From contig JAFCGF010000003.1 of the NCBI GenBank assembly GCA_017608295.1, positions 124,001-188,000 of the forward strand: a DNA stretch of 64,000 bases, written 5' to 3'. Positions 7,933 through 15,886 of this stretch are shown here, in pieces. How positions within the stretch are numbered: the first letter of the stretch is position 1; each line of letters starts with the position of its first letter. Below the pieces are notes generated by a model. The model saw nothing but the letters and a program-made list of their open reading frames with translations. It ran no database searches and had not been told where the DNA came from. This DNA is from Candidatus Woesearchaeota archaeon. Lineage in GTDB: Archaea > Nanoarchaeota > Nanoarchaeia > Woesearchaeales > JAGVZT01. A program made the translations under genes and the position numbers.

Positions 7933-8706
7933 GTGACAAAGGGCGGCCTCGCAGGGCAAAACAAGGGCAAAGTCGCCATCTACGTGAGAGTGTCCACAGA
8001 AGAGCAGGCGAAAGAGGGCATAAGCCTCGATGCCCAGAAGGACCGCTGCGTCAAGTTCTGCGACGCCAAGGGCTGGGAGGTTGTCAAGATCTATGAAGAT
8101 GCAGGCTACTCAGCTGGCACCATGAAACGCCCGGCATTCCAGCAGCTTCTGGAGGATGTCTCCCAAAAAAGGTTTGAGACGCTTCTCGTATTCAAGGTGG
8201 ACCGGTTCTCTCGTAATCTAAAGGATCTCATCGGAATCCTGGAAGACCTGAAGGGGCACGGAGTCAATTTCACGAGTGTCACCGAACCTATAGATACAAC
8301 AACAGCAATGGGAGAGGCCTTCTTCCAGATCATCGGTGTATTTGCCCAATTAGAGCGGAGCATGGTAAAAGAGCGTGTCGAGACGGTATTCAGGAAAAAG
8401 CTGGAAGACGGAGAATATCTCAACAGGGCCCCTATGGGCTATATCTACAGGAACGGGAAGCTCGCTGTGAACCCGGAAGAGGCTGAAAAAGTGAGGGAAA
8501 TCTTCGCGATGTGGGCCGCCGGGGTGCATTACAGGGAGATCGCAGAGAAATTCAGCATTCCGTTCTCTACCCTCTATGTTATCGTCAAGAACCCGACCTA
8601 CATAGGCAAGATCAAGTACCGGGACGAGCTATTTGACGGCATCCACCCTGCGATAGTGGATGAGCAGCTCTTTGAGCAGGTCAACAGCATGATTGGCTCG
8701 AGATAA
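7933..8706 (+). CDS. Serine recombinase, compact large type
   Basis: A site-specific DNA recombinase of 257 residues. The resolvase domain (about 12-155) has the nucleophile Ser21 in YVRVST and the Arg-rich VDRFSRN motif (Asp90-Arg94); the helix EAFFQIIGVFAQLERSMVKERV matches the E helix of the family. A Recombinase domain (about 160-257) with PMGYIYRNGKL and NPTYIGKIKYRDELFDGIHPAIVDEQLF follows. It stops where large serine integrases usually continue into a zinc ribbon and coiled coil, so it is either a short form or C-terminally truncated. The start is a GTG; no other phage or transposon gene is near, so it may be the remnant of an integrated element. Confidence 0.88.
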   Translation: MTKGGLAGQNKGKVAIYVRVSTEEQAKEGISLDAQKDRCVKFCDAKGWEVVKIYEDAGYSAGTMKRPAFQQLLEDVSQKRFETLLVFKVDRFSRNLKDLIGILEDLKGHGVNFTSVTEPIDTTTAMGEAFFQIIGVFAQLERSMVKERVETVFRKKLEDGEYLNRAPMGYIYRNGKLAVNPEEAEKVREIFAMWAAGVHYREIAEKFSIPFSTLYVIVKNPTYIGKIKYRDELFDGIHPAIVDEQLFEQVNSMIGSR

Positions 8707-8907
8707 CCCTACTCCTGTAATCCTAAACAATCTTCTCAACATGTGGTTTTAGTGTACTTAAATCTATCTAATTTTTTATTAAATCATTATGAATATGCAA
8801 AATAGCTATTTTCTGACCAAATCTTTTGAAAATAATGGTCCAACTACCTGGGTTTTCAAAGCGCAAAACCAAAAACTAAATAAACTCAAAGAATTGTGAG
8901 GTGGACG

Positions 8908-9294
8908 ATGGCAAAATCTAAGAAGCTGCCCAAGGTCATTCTTCTCGTTGACGACGAGCTAAGCGTCCTTCAACTGGTAAAAGGCATCCTGGAAAGTGAG
9001 GGTTACTCAGTCTCGCCTGCAGTCTCAGGAGAGCAAGCATTCCACCGCCTGGCGGAAATCAAGCCTAACCTCGTCATCCTGGACATGATGATGCCCGGGA
9101 TGTCAGGGCTAGAAGTGGCAGAGAAGATGAGGGATACGCCTGAGTGGAAGGACATCAAGGTGATGTTCCTCACAGTGATGCGCCGCACTACAGAGGTCGA
9201 GGCGAAGCTCAAGAACCTGAAAATCTATGATTATATCGAGAAGCCTTTCATGGTGGAAGACCTCGTGAAACGGGTTCGGACCGCCTGCCGCTAG
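8908..9294 (+). CDS. Single-domain response regulator (CheY-like receiver)
   Basis: A 128-residue receiver domain with no output domain. The acidic pair Asp15-Asp16, phosphoacceptor Asp59 (LVILDMMMPG), Thr89 and Lys112 (EKPF) are all present. A GTG four codons upstream is open, but GAGGTG at 8898-8903 is a ribosome binding site for the ATG at 8908, so that start is chosen. Its 3' end overlaps the histidine kinase stop on the other strand by 4 nt. It presumably takes phosphate from that kinase and acts by protein contact. Confidence 0.92.
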   Translation: MAKSKKLPKVILLVDDELSVLQLVKGILESEGYSVSPAVSGEQAFHRLAEIKPNLVILDMMMPGMSGLEVAEKMRDTPEWKDIKVMFLTVMRRTTEVEAKLKNLKIYDYIEKPFMVEDLVKRVRTACR

Positions 9295-10688
9295 AACATC
9301 TCCTTTGTTCTGGAGCCTTTTACTCCTTCTATAGGTACTGTGAAGGTAAACATCGCGCCTTTTCCCGGTTCACTCTTCACCCAGATCTTGCCGCCCATTT
9401 CCTGGATAAGGCCCTTACATATCGCCAACCCGAGCCCTAAGCCGCCGTGGCCGCGTGTTTTTGCAGGGTCAACCTGGTACAGCCTGCTGAATATCTTGTC
9501 CTGGAATTCCTTTGCAATGCCTGGCCCTTCGTCCTGCACGCTGAAGGCGAGCATCTTTCCCTTGCTCTCGATGGAGATGTAGATGCTCTTTCCCTTTGGG
9601 CTGAACTTCACCGCGTTCATCACCAGATTAAGGATGACTTGCCACACCCTGTCGCTGTCGATGACAGCCTTCCCTACCTCGGGGTCGATGCGCAGGTCGA
9701 GCTTGACCTTGTTTTTCTTCATGATGGGCTCAAGCTCTTTCACGCCTTTCCTCATGAAGTCGGGCACATCCTCTTCGTTATATACGAATTCGACGGTGTG
9801 GAGGTCTATCCGCGAGATGTCGAGCATCTCGGTGATGAGGGAATTCATCCTGTGGATTTCGCGGTCAATCATCGTGAGGTATTCCTTCATGTTGCGGGGC
9901 ATCTTCTTCATGTGCTTGTTGAGCATCTCGCAGGAGCCGCTCACCACTGTGATGGGCGTCTTGAGCTCATGTGCAGTTATCGAGATGAAGTCGTTCTTCT
10001 TGGCGTTCATCTCCTCAAGGTGCCTAATCGCTTCTTTCATCCCCCGCTCTGCCTCGAGATACAATGCGTTCAGCGCCACGTAGATGATAATCAGGGAGAC
10101 GAAGAAGAGCGCCACGAGCTGGATACGCGTCGTGTACAATATGCCTTTCAATGTCGTGACCCGCTGGTGCACCTCTACCACTCCGCTCGGTCCTCTTACT
10201 CCAGGGTACATGATGGGCACAAACATCACCACAATCTGCTCGTTCTCAGTGTGTGTGTAATTGTCCAGTGTGAGGGTGTCTATCTCTATGACGGCGATGC
10301 CCTGCATGGCCTGCTGGAACCTTTCGTTGTTTGGATTCAGGAGTCCTACGCTGGACTTGTTCTCAGAAAATATGATTCTTCCATTCTTGTCCCATATCTC
10401 GACCTTGTGCACCCGCCTTTTCCGCAGGAGCTTGTCTAATTCATCAAAGTGCTCCTGTACTTCTGGCAGGCCGTATGAGGTGAAATCATCCTTATCGAGA
10501 GTCGTTCTTGCCAGAATTTGCACGTCGTCAATGATAATCTGCGGGTTGAGGTCGATGTAGTAGTCCTTGACAATCGAGCTCAGGACAGGAAAGAGGATGA
10601 GGAATACGACAATGAGGCTCAGGGCGCTAGATACCTGGAATTTCCTCGTAGTGGGAATACCCTTCCAGAGGCCGCTCAGAGTCGCCAT
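9291..10688 (-). CDS. Membrane sensor histidine kinase
   Basis: A 465-residue kinase. Helix 1 (about 20-40) and helix 2 (about 190-210) flank an extracytoplasmic sensor of about 150 residues. The dimerisation/phosphoacceptor domain carries His240 in ITAHELKTP, and the ATPase domain has the N box (VILNLVMNAVKFS, about 351-363), G1 (DEGPGI, 386-391) and G2 (GGLGLGL, 415-421). There is no HAMP or PAS motif that I can recognise, only a short helix between membrane and His domain. It converges tail-to-tail with the receiver gene at 8908-9294. The signal is unknown. Confidence 0.93.
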   Translation of the reverse strand: MATLSGLWKGIPTTRKFQVSSALSLIVVFLILFPVLSSIVKDYYIDLNPQIIIDDVQILARTTLDKDDFTSYGLPEVQEHFDELDKLLRKRRVHKVEIWDKNGRIIFSENKSSVGLLNPNNERFQQAMQGIAVIEIDTLTLDNYTHTENEQIVVMFVPIMYPGVRGPSGVVEVHQRVTTLKGILYTTRIQLVALFFVSLIIIYVALNALYLEAERGMKEAIRHLEEMNAKKNDFISITAHELKTPITVVSGSCEMLNKHMKKMPRNMKEYLTMIDREIHRMNSLITEMLDISRIDLHTVEFVYNEEDVPDFMRKGVKELEPIMKKNKVKLDLRIDPEVGKAVIDSDRVWQVILNLVMNAVKFSPKGKSIYISIESKGKMLAFSVQDEGPGIAKEFQDKIFSRLYQVDPAKTRGHGGLGLGLAICKGLIQEMGGKIWVKSEPGKGAMFTFTVPIEGVKGSRTKEMF

Positions 10689-10728
10689 TATCTTCTTTCT
10701 GTATCCTCGGCTATAAATAGGTAACGGT

Positions 10729-11586
10729 TCAGAACTCTTTCAGGTAGTTGGGAAGCAGTTCGATAAGGTCGGAGGCGATATAGCCGTTGCCCTTGGTCTT
10801 CTTGAGCTCATCCCCTAGGGCGCCATTGATAAATGCAGCCGCGCACGCAGCATCGAAAATGGAGTCCATCTGCGAGGCGAAACCAGCGCATAAGCCGGCG
10901 AGCACATCCCCGGTCCCCCCCACTGTCATGCCTGCATTGCCTGTCTCATTCAGTGCGCTCTGCTTCTCTGAGACGATGATATCTGCCTTGCCCTTGAATA
11001 ACAGGACGTTTCCTTCCCTAAGCAGGGGCAGGAACGCATCCCTGAGTGAATGTGCGTCTTTCTCCGGCTCTCCGAGGAGCGCGCATCCCATTCCCGCGTT
11101 GTCGAGCAATGACTGCAGCTCCCCTGAATGCGGGGTGAGTATCGCATTCTTTACAGGGATGTTAGGGCTTCCCAGCGCCTTCAATGCGTCCGCGTCAACC
11201 ACGAGCTTCTGCTTGAGCATGGGGACGAGCTTTTTCACGAATCTCATTGTCGATTCATCGCGAGCCATGCCGTTTCCGAGCAGTACGACATCAAAGCTGG
11301 AGGCAAGCTCAGCAACCTCCTTCACATGCTTTTCGAGAAAGCGCTCTCCCTTGAATTTGACGGTGATAAGGTCAGGCGAGAGGCAGTTCAGTGCCCACGC
11401 GACCTTCTCCGGGGCAGCGATGGTCACGATGTCTGCTCCTGAGCGGAGCGCTGCCATCGCAGCAAGGAGTACAGCCCCGGTGTATTCCTCAGAGCCCCCG
11501 ACAATGAGGATCCTGCCGTTGTCACCCTTGTGCGAGTCCTCTTTTCTCTTTGGAAACTTGATATCCTTTTTCTGCACATATACCAT
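10729..11586 (-). CDS. nnrD: ADP-dependent NAD(P)H-hydrate dehydratase
   Basis: A 285-residue ribokinase-like enzyme that repairs hydrated NAD(P)H. The family signature GNAGMTVGGTGDVLAG is intact near residue 220, and LTPHSGE marks the nucleotide-site region. Archaeal and bacterial homologues are often fused to the epimerase NnrE; here only the dehydratase part exists. The start is the ATG at 11586; a GTG three codons upstream (11595) is possible. It shares a short divergent promoter region with the B3/4 gene. Confidence 0.9.
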   Translation of the reverse strand: MVYVQKKDIKFPKRKEDSHKGDNGRILIVGGSEEYTGAVLLAAMAALRSGADIVTIAAPEKVAWALNCLSPDLITVKFKGERFLEKHVKEVAELASSFDVVLLGNGMARDESTMRFVKKLVPMLKQKLVVDADALKALGSPNIPVKNAILTPHSGELQSLLDNAGMGCALLGEPEKDAHSLRDAFLPLLREGNVLLFKGKADIIVSEKQSALNETGNAGMTVGGTGDVLAGLCAGFASQMDSIFDAACAAAFINGALGDELKKTKGNGYIASDLIELLPNYLKEF

Positions 11587-11645
11587 GTCCAGCACTATTA
11601 GAATCCGTGGGATTTAAAAACCTCACTTCTTTTTATAAATAGGTG

Positions 11646-12326
11646 ATGGAGATTGATTTCATAGATGACAAGCGCCTGGACGGCGTGAGGGTGGGTGTGC
11701 TGAAGCTTGATTATACTCATGTCGGCCCCACTGAGTTCTCCTTCGAGCGCTTTGAGAAGAAGGTGTTCTCGGACATCCGTGAGAAATACACTGATGACTT
11801 GCTCAAGAGGCAGCCTTATCTCCAGAGTTTCCGTGAATTGTACTGGAAATTCAAGATGGACCCGACAAAACTGCGAGTCGCGTCCGAGGCGTTGCTGAAA
11901 CGGATTCTTCGCGAGCATAACCTCTGGCGCATCAATAACCTGATTGACCTGGTGAATCTCGCCTCTGCAGAGACCCTGCTGCCCATAAGCGCGTGGGACG
12001 CGGACAAAATTGTGCAGCCCATTGAAGTGCGCATTGCCAAGAAGGGAGAGGAGTTCCACGGCATTGTAGGAGTGCCTGTGCTGTGCAAGGGCAACGAGCT
12101 TGTCGTTGCTGACCAGCAGCAGATTATTACACTGGGGCTGGCGACAGCCGACTGCGACGAGTGCAAGATAACTTCAGACACAGAGACCGCGTTCATTGCA
12201 GTGTTCGCGACAGAGGTCGTGACCAATACTGACCTTCTGGAGGCAATGAAAACAGTAAAGCTCCATCTTGAGAACTTCATGAAGGGAGAAGTGGACCGCG
12301 AGGGCGTGTTCCACAAGCAATCCTAA
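11646..12326 (+). CDS. B3/B4 tRNA-binding/editing domain protein
   Basis: A 226-residue stand-alone B3/4 domain, the module that performs editing in phenylalanyl-tRNA synthetase beta. Family features include YLQSFRELYWKFKMDPTKLRVASEALLKRIL, the NNLIDLVNLAS segment, PISAWDADKI and the late ITSDTETAFIAVFATE strand. Free-standing members are thought to hydrolyse mischarged aminoacyl-tRNA or bind substrates, but their role is not firm. A TTTAAAAA box at 11613-11620 is centred about 29 nt upstream of the ATG; a GTG just before the ATG is the alternative start. Confidence 0.85.
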   Translation: MEIDFIDDKRLDGVRVGVLKLDYTHVGPTEFSFERFEKKVFSDIREKYTDDLLKRQPYLQSFRELYWKFKMDPTKLRVASEALLKRILREHNLWRINNLIDLVNLASAETLLPISAWDADKIVQPIEVRIAKKGEEFHGIVGVPVLCKGNELVVADQQQIITLGLATADCDECKITSDTETAFIAVFATEVVTNTDLLEAMKTVKLHLENFMKGEVDREGVFHKQS

Positions 12327-12327
12327 T

Positions 12328-12690
12328 TCACTCGTACCGTATGTCTCGATGCTCTCCTGAAAAATAGTGGTGTTTCTTCCGGAAGGTATCGTATGGTGTG
12401 ATTGTGCTCTTATGAAGGACAGATCCGAGCTTCACCGCTTTGGTGTCCTCTGGAATCTCGAATGAGACAAGGATGCCTTCACCATCTTTAGTCTCAACCT
12501 CTTCCTTTGAGAGTACCATGTCAACATAAAGGGTCTGCTCCTTCTGATTGAAGCGCAGTCCCTCGATATACCCGCTCCAGTCATGGAAGAGGCTCATTCC
12601 TAGCCCGTCCTCACGCTTGTCTACCCTCGCTGTCTGTATTCCTGCTTCACCAACTAAATCATCAATAGTCACTGTATCTTTCTTCGCCAT
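12328..12690 (-). CDS. Hypothetical protein, paralogue of 12742-13071
   Basis: A 120-residue soluble protein, not recognised. The ATG at 12690 is preceded by GGGGTGAT, a good ribosome binding site; a GTG three codons upstream is rejected. It shares with its neighbour the block Y[IV]xxLRxxxxxxTLYVDMV and later AVKLG[ST]V, so the pair arose by duplication. The N-terminus (MAKKDTVTIDDLVGEAGIQT) resembles a short helical lead into a beta-rich fold. It ends 1 nt from the B3/4 gene, tail-to-tail. Confidence 0.65.
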   Translation of the reverse strand: MAKKDTVTIDDLVGEAGIQTARVDKREDGLGMSLFHDWSGYIEGLRFNQKEQTLYVDMVLSKEEVETKDGEGILVSFEIPEDTKAVKLGSVLHKSTITPYDTFRKKHHYFSGEHRDIRYE

Positions 12691-12741
12691 GTTAATCACC
12701 CCAATCCTATTGTTTGGAATTGTCCTGTTGTATATTAAATC

Positions 12742-13071
12742 TCATTCAGATTCAATTTGAGGGATGCCCTCTGTATAGTATGGATGGGGGTCAAGGATCT
12801 CATCTCGCACTTCCACAGTGCCCAGTTTCACCGCTTCAATTCCTTCTGGAAGCTGCACTGGCACGAGATGGGGGAACTGAACCCAGCAATTATAATCCTG
12901 GGCCTCGACCATGTCCACATAGAGGGTTTTTTCTTCTTCGACATACCTCAGCTCTGAGACATAGCTGTCGTAAATGTGCGCGAGGCAGAGTTCCAAGCCC
13001 TTTTCACTATCAAGAATGCTGCAGAATCCCATTTGTATCGGCCCGCCGGCCAATTCACTGATATCAACCAT
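12742..13071 (-). CDS. Hypothetical protein, paralogue of 12328-12690
   Basis: A 109-residue acidic protein of unknown function. It shares YVSELRYVEEEKTLYVDMV and IEAVKLGTV with the next gene downstream (12328-12690), in the same order and spacing. The shared strand pattern suggests a small beta-rich fold. The ATG follows GAGGGGTTAC. The two genes are 51 nt apart and could share a transcript. Confidence 0.65.
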   Translation of the reverse strand: MVDISELAGGPIQMGFCSILDSEKGLELCLAHIYDSYVSELRYVEEEKTLYVDMVEAQDYNCWVQFPHLVPVQLPEGIEAVKLGTVEVRDEILDPHPYYTEGIPQIESE

Positions 13072-13108
13072 GATTGTAACCCCTCTGTTCCATTAGAATT
13101 GGGGCGGA

Positions 13109-13116
13109 TTTATAAA
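13109..13116 (+). promoter_or_regulatory. TATA box, leaderless promoter
   Basis: TTTATAAA centred 27 nt upstream of the ATG at 13139. It supports the reality of the very short downstream gene. Confidence 0.65.
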
Positions 13117-13138
13117 ACTTACAGGATTCCTCTCTTCA

Positions 13139-13339
13139 ATGGATATCAAGTATGTGCTGGGAGGCCTTGCAGTGCTCGCATTGTCAGGCTGTAATCCTCC
13201 CGTTGACCCTGCGCAGGGCTGGGATGAGCCCTCAGCGTATGTTGTTGAGGAAATTTGCGAGGAAGAAGAAGTGGTTCCTAAGCTGAATCTGTATCAGTCC
13301 ATTGAATATCTAGAACTTCGCGAAGACAAGCGACGCTAA
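13139..13339 (+). CDS. Small lipoprotein (66 aa)
   Basis: A 66-residue protein with a clear lipoprotein signal (lipobox LSGC, Cys18) and a short acidic mature part (EEICEEEE) with one further cysteine. It has no known domain. The TATA box at leaderless distance and the clean signal peptide make it credible despite its size. The last 30 nt overlap the end of the MFS gene on the other strand. Confidence 0.65.
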   Translation: MDIKYVLGGLAVLALSGCNPPVDPAQGWDEPSAYVVEEICEEEEVVPKLNLYQSIEYLELREDKRR

Positions 13340-14464
13340 TCCTGCTATGACAAACGCTGCGATGAATTTATCTGTGAAGAGCATCAAAAACAGTAAGACT
13401 GCTACCCTGCTGATTGTCAACGATATTTCGCGGAAGAGTACGAACTCCTCAGGATTCTCCTCTATGGCCTTATCATAGAACACTGCGCGGAAGGGTACGT
13501 TTATCATCACCCTGATGAAGCCATCGAGGAAACCGATGGAGAAAATCTTGACCGCTGTCGTTGCCCAGTAGCGCGCTACCCAGGTGATGCTGAACAGAAC
13601 CCCTCCAAGATTGAGGATACGCTCCTTCTTCATCACATCAGAGAGCTTTCCGATGTAGAGGGTAAAGATAACAATACCTAGCTCAGTGAGCGTCGCGACA
13701 AAGCCTACAGAGAGCACGCTCTCGACCATGGCATAGATGAACAGTGGCCATACAACCATGCTAACAGCCATAGTAATACCCTCAGCGAAGAATCCTGCTG
13801 TGAAGCGGGTATGCTCCTTTGAGAACATTCGCTTATAGGAAATGTCCAGGCTTGGCTTGATGTCAGGGGTGAACAGCAGCGGAATAGCAGAAATAGCGAT
13901 GATAATAATCGTGATAGTAAAGAGCAAGGAATAGCCAGAGAGCACTATAATCACGCCTCCTATCACTGGGCCGACGAGCCCGGCGAAGTGCATCAGGGAT
14001 TCGAAGAGCCCGACTTCTCTACCTCTTTTTCCTGGATGGGAAGACCTCGTAAAGAGTGAATGCATGGGCATCCAGTACATGGCCAATTGCAGGCCTCCAA
14101 TGCCTGCCACCCAGCAGAGCAGAGAGGGGTACTTGGGAATCCCAAGCTGCAGCCCGAGGAAATAGAGTATGGCAAGTGGAGTCCGGTAGAGGATGATGTG
14201 CTTCATCCCAAGGCGGCTTCCCCAGCGCATCGCTAAGGGGGAAAGAAGCCCGACAGTGCCGAACAGCACTGCGAAGAAGAGCAGCACCTCGTTGAAGGAG
14301 TAGTTGAGGTCAATGAGATAGAGGGGGATGAAGACGCCGACAAGCCCCTTTGCGAGCTGCTTGAGCAGCACATTGAGATAGAGCTGGCCCATGTCATCGT
14401 GTACTATCTTCTGGGGAAATCCGTGCAGCTCGCGGAAGGATGGGAAGTGCATGGGAGAATGCAA
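13310..14464 (-). CDS. Major facilitator superfamily transporter
   Basis: A 384-residue transporter with 11-12 hydrophobic helices in two halves. The loop between helices 2 and 3 (LAMRWGSRLGMKH) and its counterpart in the second half (IGKLSDVMKKER) correspond to the MFS A-motif regions. The central loop (PDIKPSLDISYKRMFSKEH) is charged and cytoplasmic. The substrate cannot be assigned. A second in-frame Met at codon 5 is an alternative start. Confidence 0.85.
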   Translation of the reverse strand: MHSPMHFPSFRELHGFPQKIVHDDMGQLYLNVLLKQLAKGLVGVFIPLYLIDLNYSFNEVLLFFAVLFGTVGLLSPLAMRWGSRLGMKHIILYRTPLAILYFLGLQLGIPKYPSLLCWVAGIGGLQLAMYWMPMHSLFTRSSHPGKRGREVGLFESLMHFAGLVGPVIGGVIIVLSGYSLLFTITIIIIAISAIPLLFTPDIKPSLDISYKRMFSKEHTRFTAGFFAEGITMAVSMVVWPLFIYAMVESVLSVGFVATLTELGIVIFTLYIGKLSDVMKKERILNLGGVLFSITWVARYWATTAVKIFSIGFLDGFIRVMINVPFRAVFYDKAIEENPEEFVLFREISLTISRVAVLLFLMLFTDKFIAAFVIAGLASLVFAKF

Positions 14465-14489
14465 GATTATAGGACTACATAAGCTTTTC

Positions 14490-14783
14490 TCAGAATCCTG
14501 GACGATTCGGAGGCGGTTTGTAGGTCTGCTCTTGCCCAGAGAACGGCTTGTGCCCGAACTTCTCCTTGAGCATTCTCTCGAAGAGAAGATAGGTTATACA
14601 TGTAGGTAGGCTGAACAGGACTACTGCGACAATGAGAATGACCTTCATCTTGGTGTCAAATTCTGATTGGACTATCCTCACCATGCACACGACCGTGAGG
14701 ATAAACAACACAGCAAGGTAGATGAGAAAGCTTATGATTGCTGAACCCAAGTATGCTTCCAGAGTGCTGAATATGAATGACAT
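14490..14783 (-). CDS. Small membrane protein
   Basis: A 97-residue protein with two or three hydrophobic helices (about 12-35 and 47-68) and a polar tail rich in Pro and Lys (YKPPPNRPGF). The layout is like the PLDc_N/cardiolipin synthase N-terminal type of small membrane proteins, but the match is not firm. It ends 25 nt before the MFS gene on the same strand and starts 18 nt after the tRNA-Ile gene, on the same strand. Confidence 0.6.
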   Translation of the reverse strand: MSFIFSTLEAYLGSAIISFLIYLAVLFILTVVCMVRIVQSEFDTKMKVILIVAVVLFSLPTCITYLLFERMLKEKFGHKPFSGQEQTYKPPPNRPGF

Positions 14784-14800
14784 TGTAACTCAATGTATAA

Positions 14801-14902
14801 TGGGCCCGAGGGGATTTGAACCCCCGACCACTGACTTGCTTAGACTTGTACCAATGGCGGTCATATAAGACCAGCGCTCTAACCAGGCTGAGCTACGGGC
14901 CC
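14801..14902 (-). tRNA. tRNA-Ile (anticodon UAU) with 27-nt intron
   Basis: A complete cloverleaf: acceptor GGGCCCG/CGGGCCC with discriminator A, D arm, anticodon stem CTGGT/GTCAG, variable loop TGGTC, T arm GGGGG-TTCAAAT-CCCCT. The anticodon is TAT (plus-strand complement at 14865-14867). The intron lies at the canonical 37/38 site. The precursor forms an ideal bulge-helix-bulge: central helix CTTA/TAAG, 3-nt bulges TAT and CAA, outer helix = anticodon stem, inner helix GAC/GTC. CCA is not encoded. Most archaea read AUA with a modified CAU tRNA; a true UAU tRNA is uncommon. Confidence 0.95.
14837..14863 (-). other. tRNA intron (bulge-helix-bulge)
   Basis: 27 nt removed between positions 37 and 38 of tRNA-Ile. 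Both predicted cleavage sites fall after the second base of a 3-nt bulge, as the archaeal splicing endonuclease requires. Confidence 0.9.
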
Positions 14903-14921
14903 TTGAATGCGCAGCATTCAA
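14903..14921 (-). repeat. Perfect hairpin directly upstream of tRNA-Ile
   Basis: TTGAATGC and GCATTCAA around a 3-nt loop, abutting the first base of the tRNA. It would lie in the 5' leader of the precursor if transcription starts near 14950. Confidence 0.7.
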
Positions 14922-14925
14922 GCTG

Positions 14926-14944
14926 TGAAATCCGGAGGATTTCA
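14926..14944 (-). repeat. Second perfect hairpin in the tRNA-Ile leader
   Basis: TGAAATCC and GGATTTCA around a 3-nt loop, 4 nt from the first hairpin and of the same geometry (8-bp stem, 3-nt loop). GCAGCAT at 14911-14917 could also pair with ATGCTGC at 14944-14950 to form an alternative, enclosing stem. Confidence 0.7.
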
Positions 14945-15040
14945 TGCTGCAATATTGAATTGGGAGAAGTATCTCTTTTTAAGCTTTCGTGGGCGTTAAG
15001 CATATAAAGCGATGTGGTGTCCCCTGGGGAAGTGAATAAT

Positions 15041-15886
15041 ATGGGAAATAGACTGAAAACTGCGGTCCTGCTCGCTGTGCTGACAGGGCTTATGCTGTTT
15101 GTAGGGGTGGCTCTCGCAGGGCAACAGGGACTTACGATAGCAATCATCTTCGCACTTATAATGAACCTCGGCTCGCTCTGGTTCAGCGACAAGATTGTGC
15201 TCTTTATGTACAGAGCGAGAGAGATTGAGGAGCATGAGAACCCAAGGCTCTACGGCCTGGTCAAGGAAGTTGTCCACTTAGCGAACATTCCAATGCCTAA
15301 GGTGTACATCGTCCCGAGCAACACGCCGAACGCCTTCGCAACAGGACGAAGCCCGAAGCACGCTGCAGTGGCTGCGACAGGTGGTATCCTGAATCTGCTC
15401 AATGATGAAGAGCTTAAGGGAGTAATAGCGCACGAGATCAGCCATATCAAGAACCGAGATACCCTTGTTGCCACTGTCGCTGCAACGATTGCAGGCGTCA
15501 TCTCCTACATCGCGATGATGGCCCGCTGGGCTGCGATATTCGGCGGATACGGCCGAGACAGGGACGGAGGAAACATGTTCGAGATGCTCGCATTGGCGAT
15601 ACTCACCCCGCTTATAGCAACCATCATCCAACTAGCAATCTCACGAAGCAGGGAATACATGGCAGACGAGTCAGCAGCACGAATCCTCCATAACAGTGAA
15701 GGCCTTATCAACGCCTTACAGAAAATCGACGCAGGCATCGCCAGATGGCCTATGATGGGAGGCAACAAGGCTGCAGCCTCATTGTTCATAGCGAACCCGT
15801 TCAGAGGAAACTCACTGCTGAAGCTGTTTTCAACACATCCGCCTATGGAAGAGCGCATCAAGCGCTTAAAGGATTTGAGGGTTTAG
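15041..15886 (+). CDS. htpX: HtpX-type membrane zinc metalloprotease (M48)
   Basis: A 281-residue protease with two N-terminal helices, the zinc motif HEISH, and the third ligand Glu in SREYMADE; two more hydrophobic helices lie between them. HtpX degrades damaged membrane proteins. Upstream GTG codons are open, but CATATAAA at 15001-15008 puts the transcript start near 15031, and GGGGAAGTG then precedes the ATG at 15041, so that start is chosen. The C-terminus overlaps the end of the next gene on the other strand by 4 nt. Confidence 0.93.
   Translation: MGNRLKTAVLLAVLTGLMLFVGVALAGQQGLTIAIIFALIMNLGSLWFSDKIVLFMYRAREIEEHENPRLYGLVKEVVHLANIPMPKVYIVPSNTPNAFATGRSPKHAAVAATGGILNLLNDEELKGVIAHEISHIKNRDTLVATVAATIAGVISYIAMMARWAAIFGGYGRDRDGGNMFEMLALAILTPLIATIIQLAISRSREYMADESAARILHNSEGLINALQKIDAGIARWPMMGGNKAAASLFIANPFRGNSLLKLFSTHPPMEERIKRLKDLRV

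Noticed and set aside
7933..8706. IS607-type transposase
   Set aside because: IS607 TnpA has its DNA-binding domain before the catalytic domain and is paired with TnpB; here the resolvase domain is first, a Recombinase domain follows, and no TnpB is present.
9447..10439. Long + strand open frame of 330 codons
   Set aside because: It is the antisense of the histidine kinase, whose H, N and G boxes are intact; the composition is that of a shadow frame.
10787..11617. Open frame of 276 codons on the + strand
   Set aside because: Antisense to the NAD(P)HX dehydratase; Ser/Pro-rich shadow sequence with no start signals.
14860..14869. Other anticodon or unspliced loop for the tRNA, for example a GGTC/GACC hairpin
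   Set aside because: That hairpin leaves no proper anticodon stem opposite the variable loop; the 37/38 intron gives a full cloverleaf and an ideal bulge-helix-bulge.
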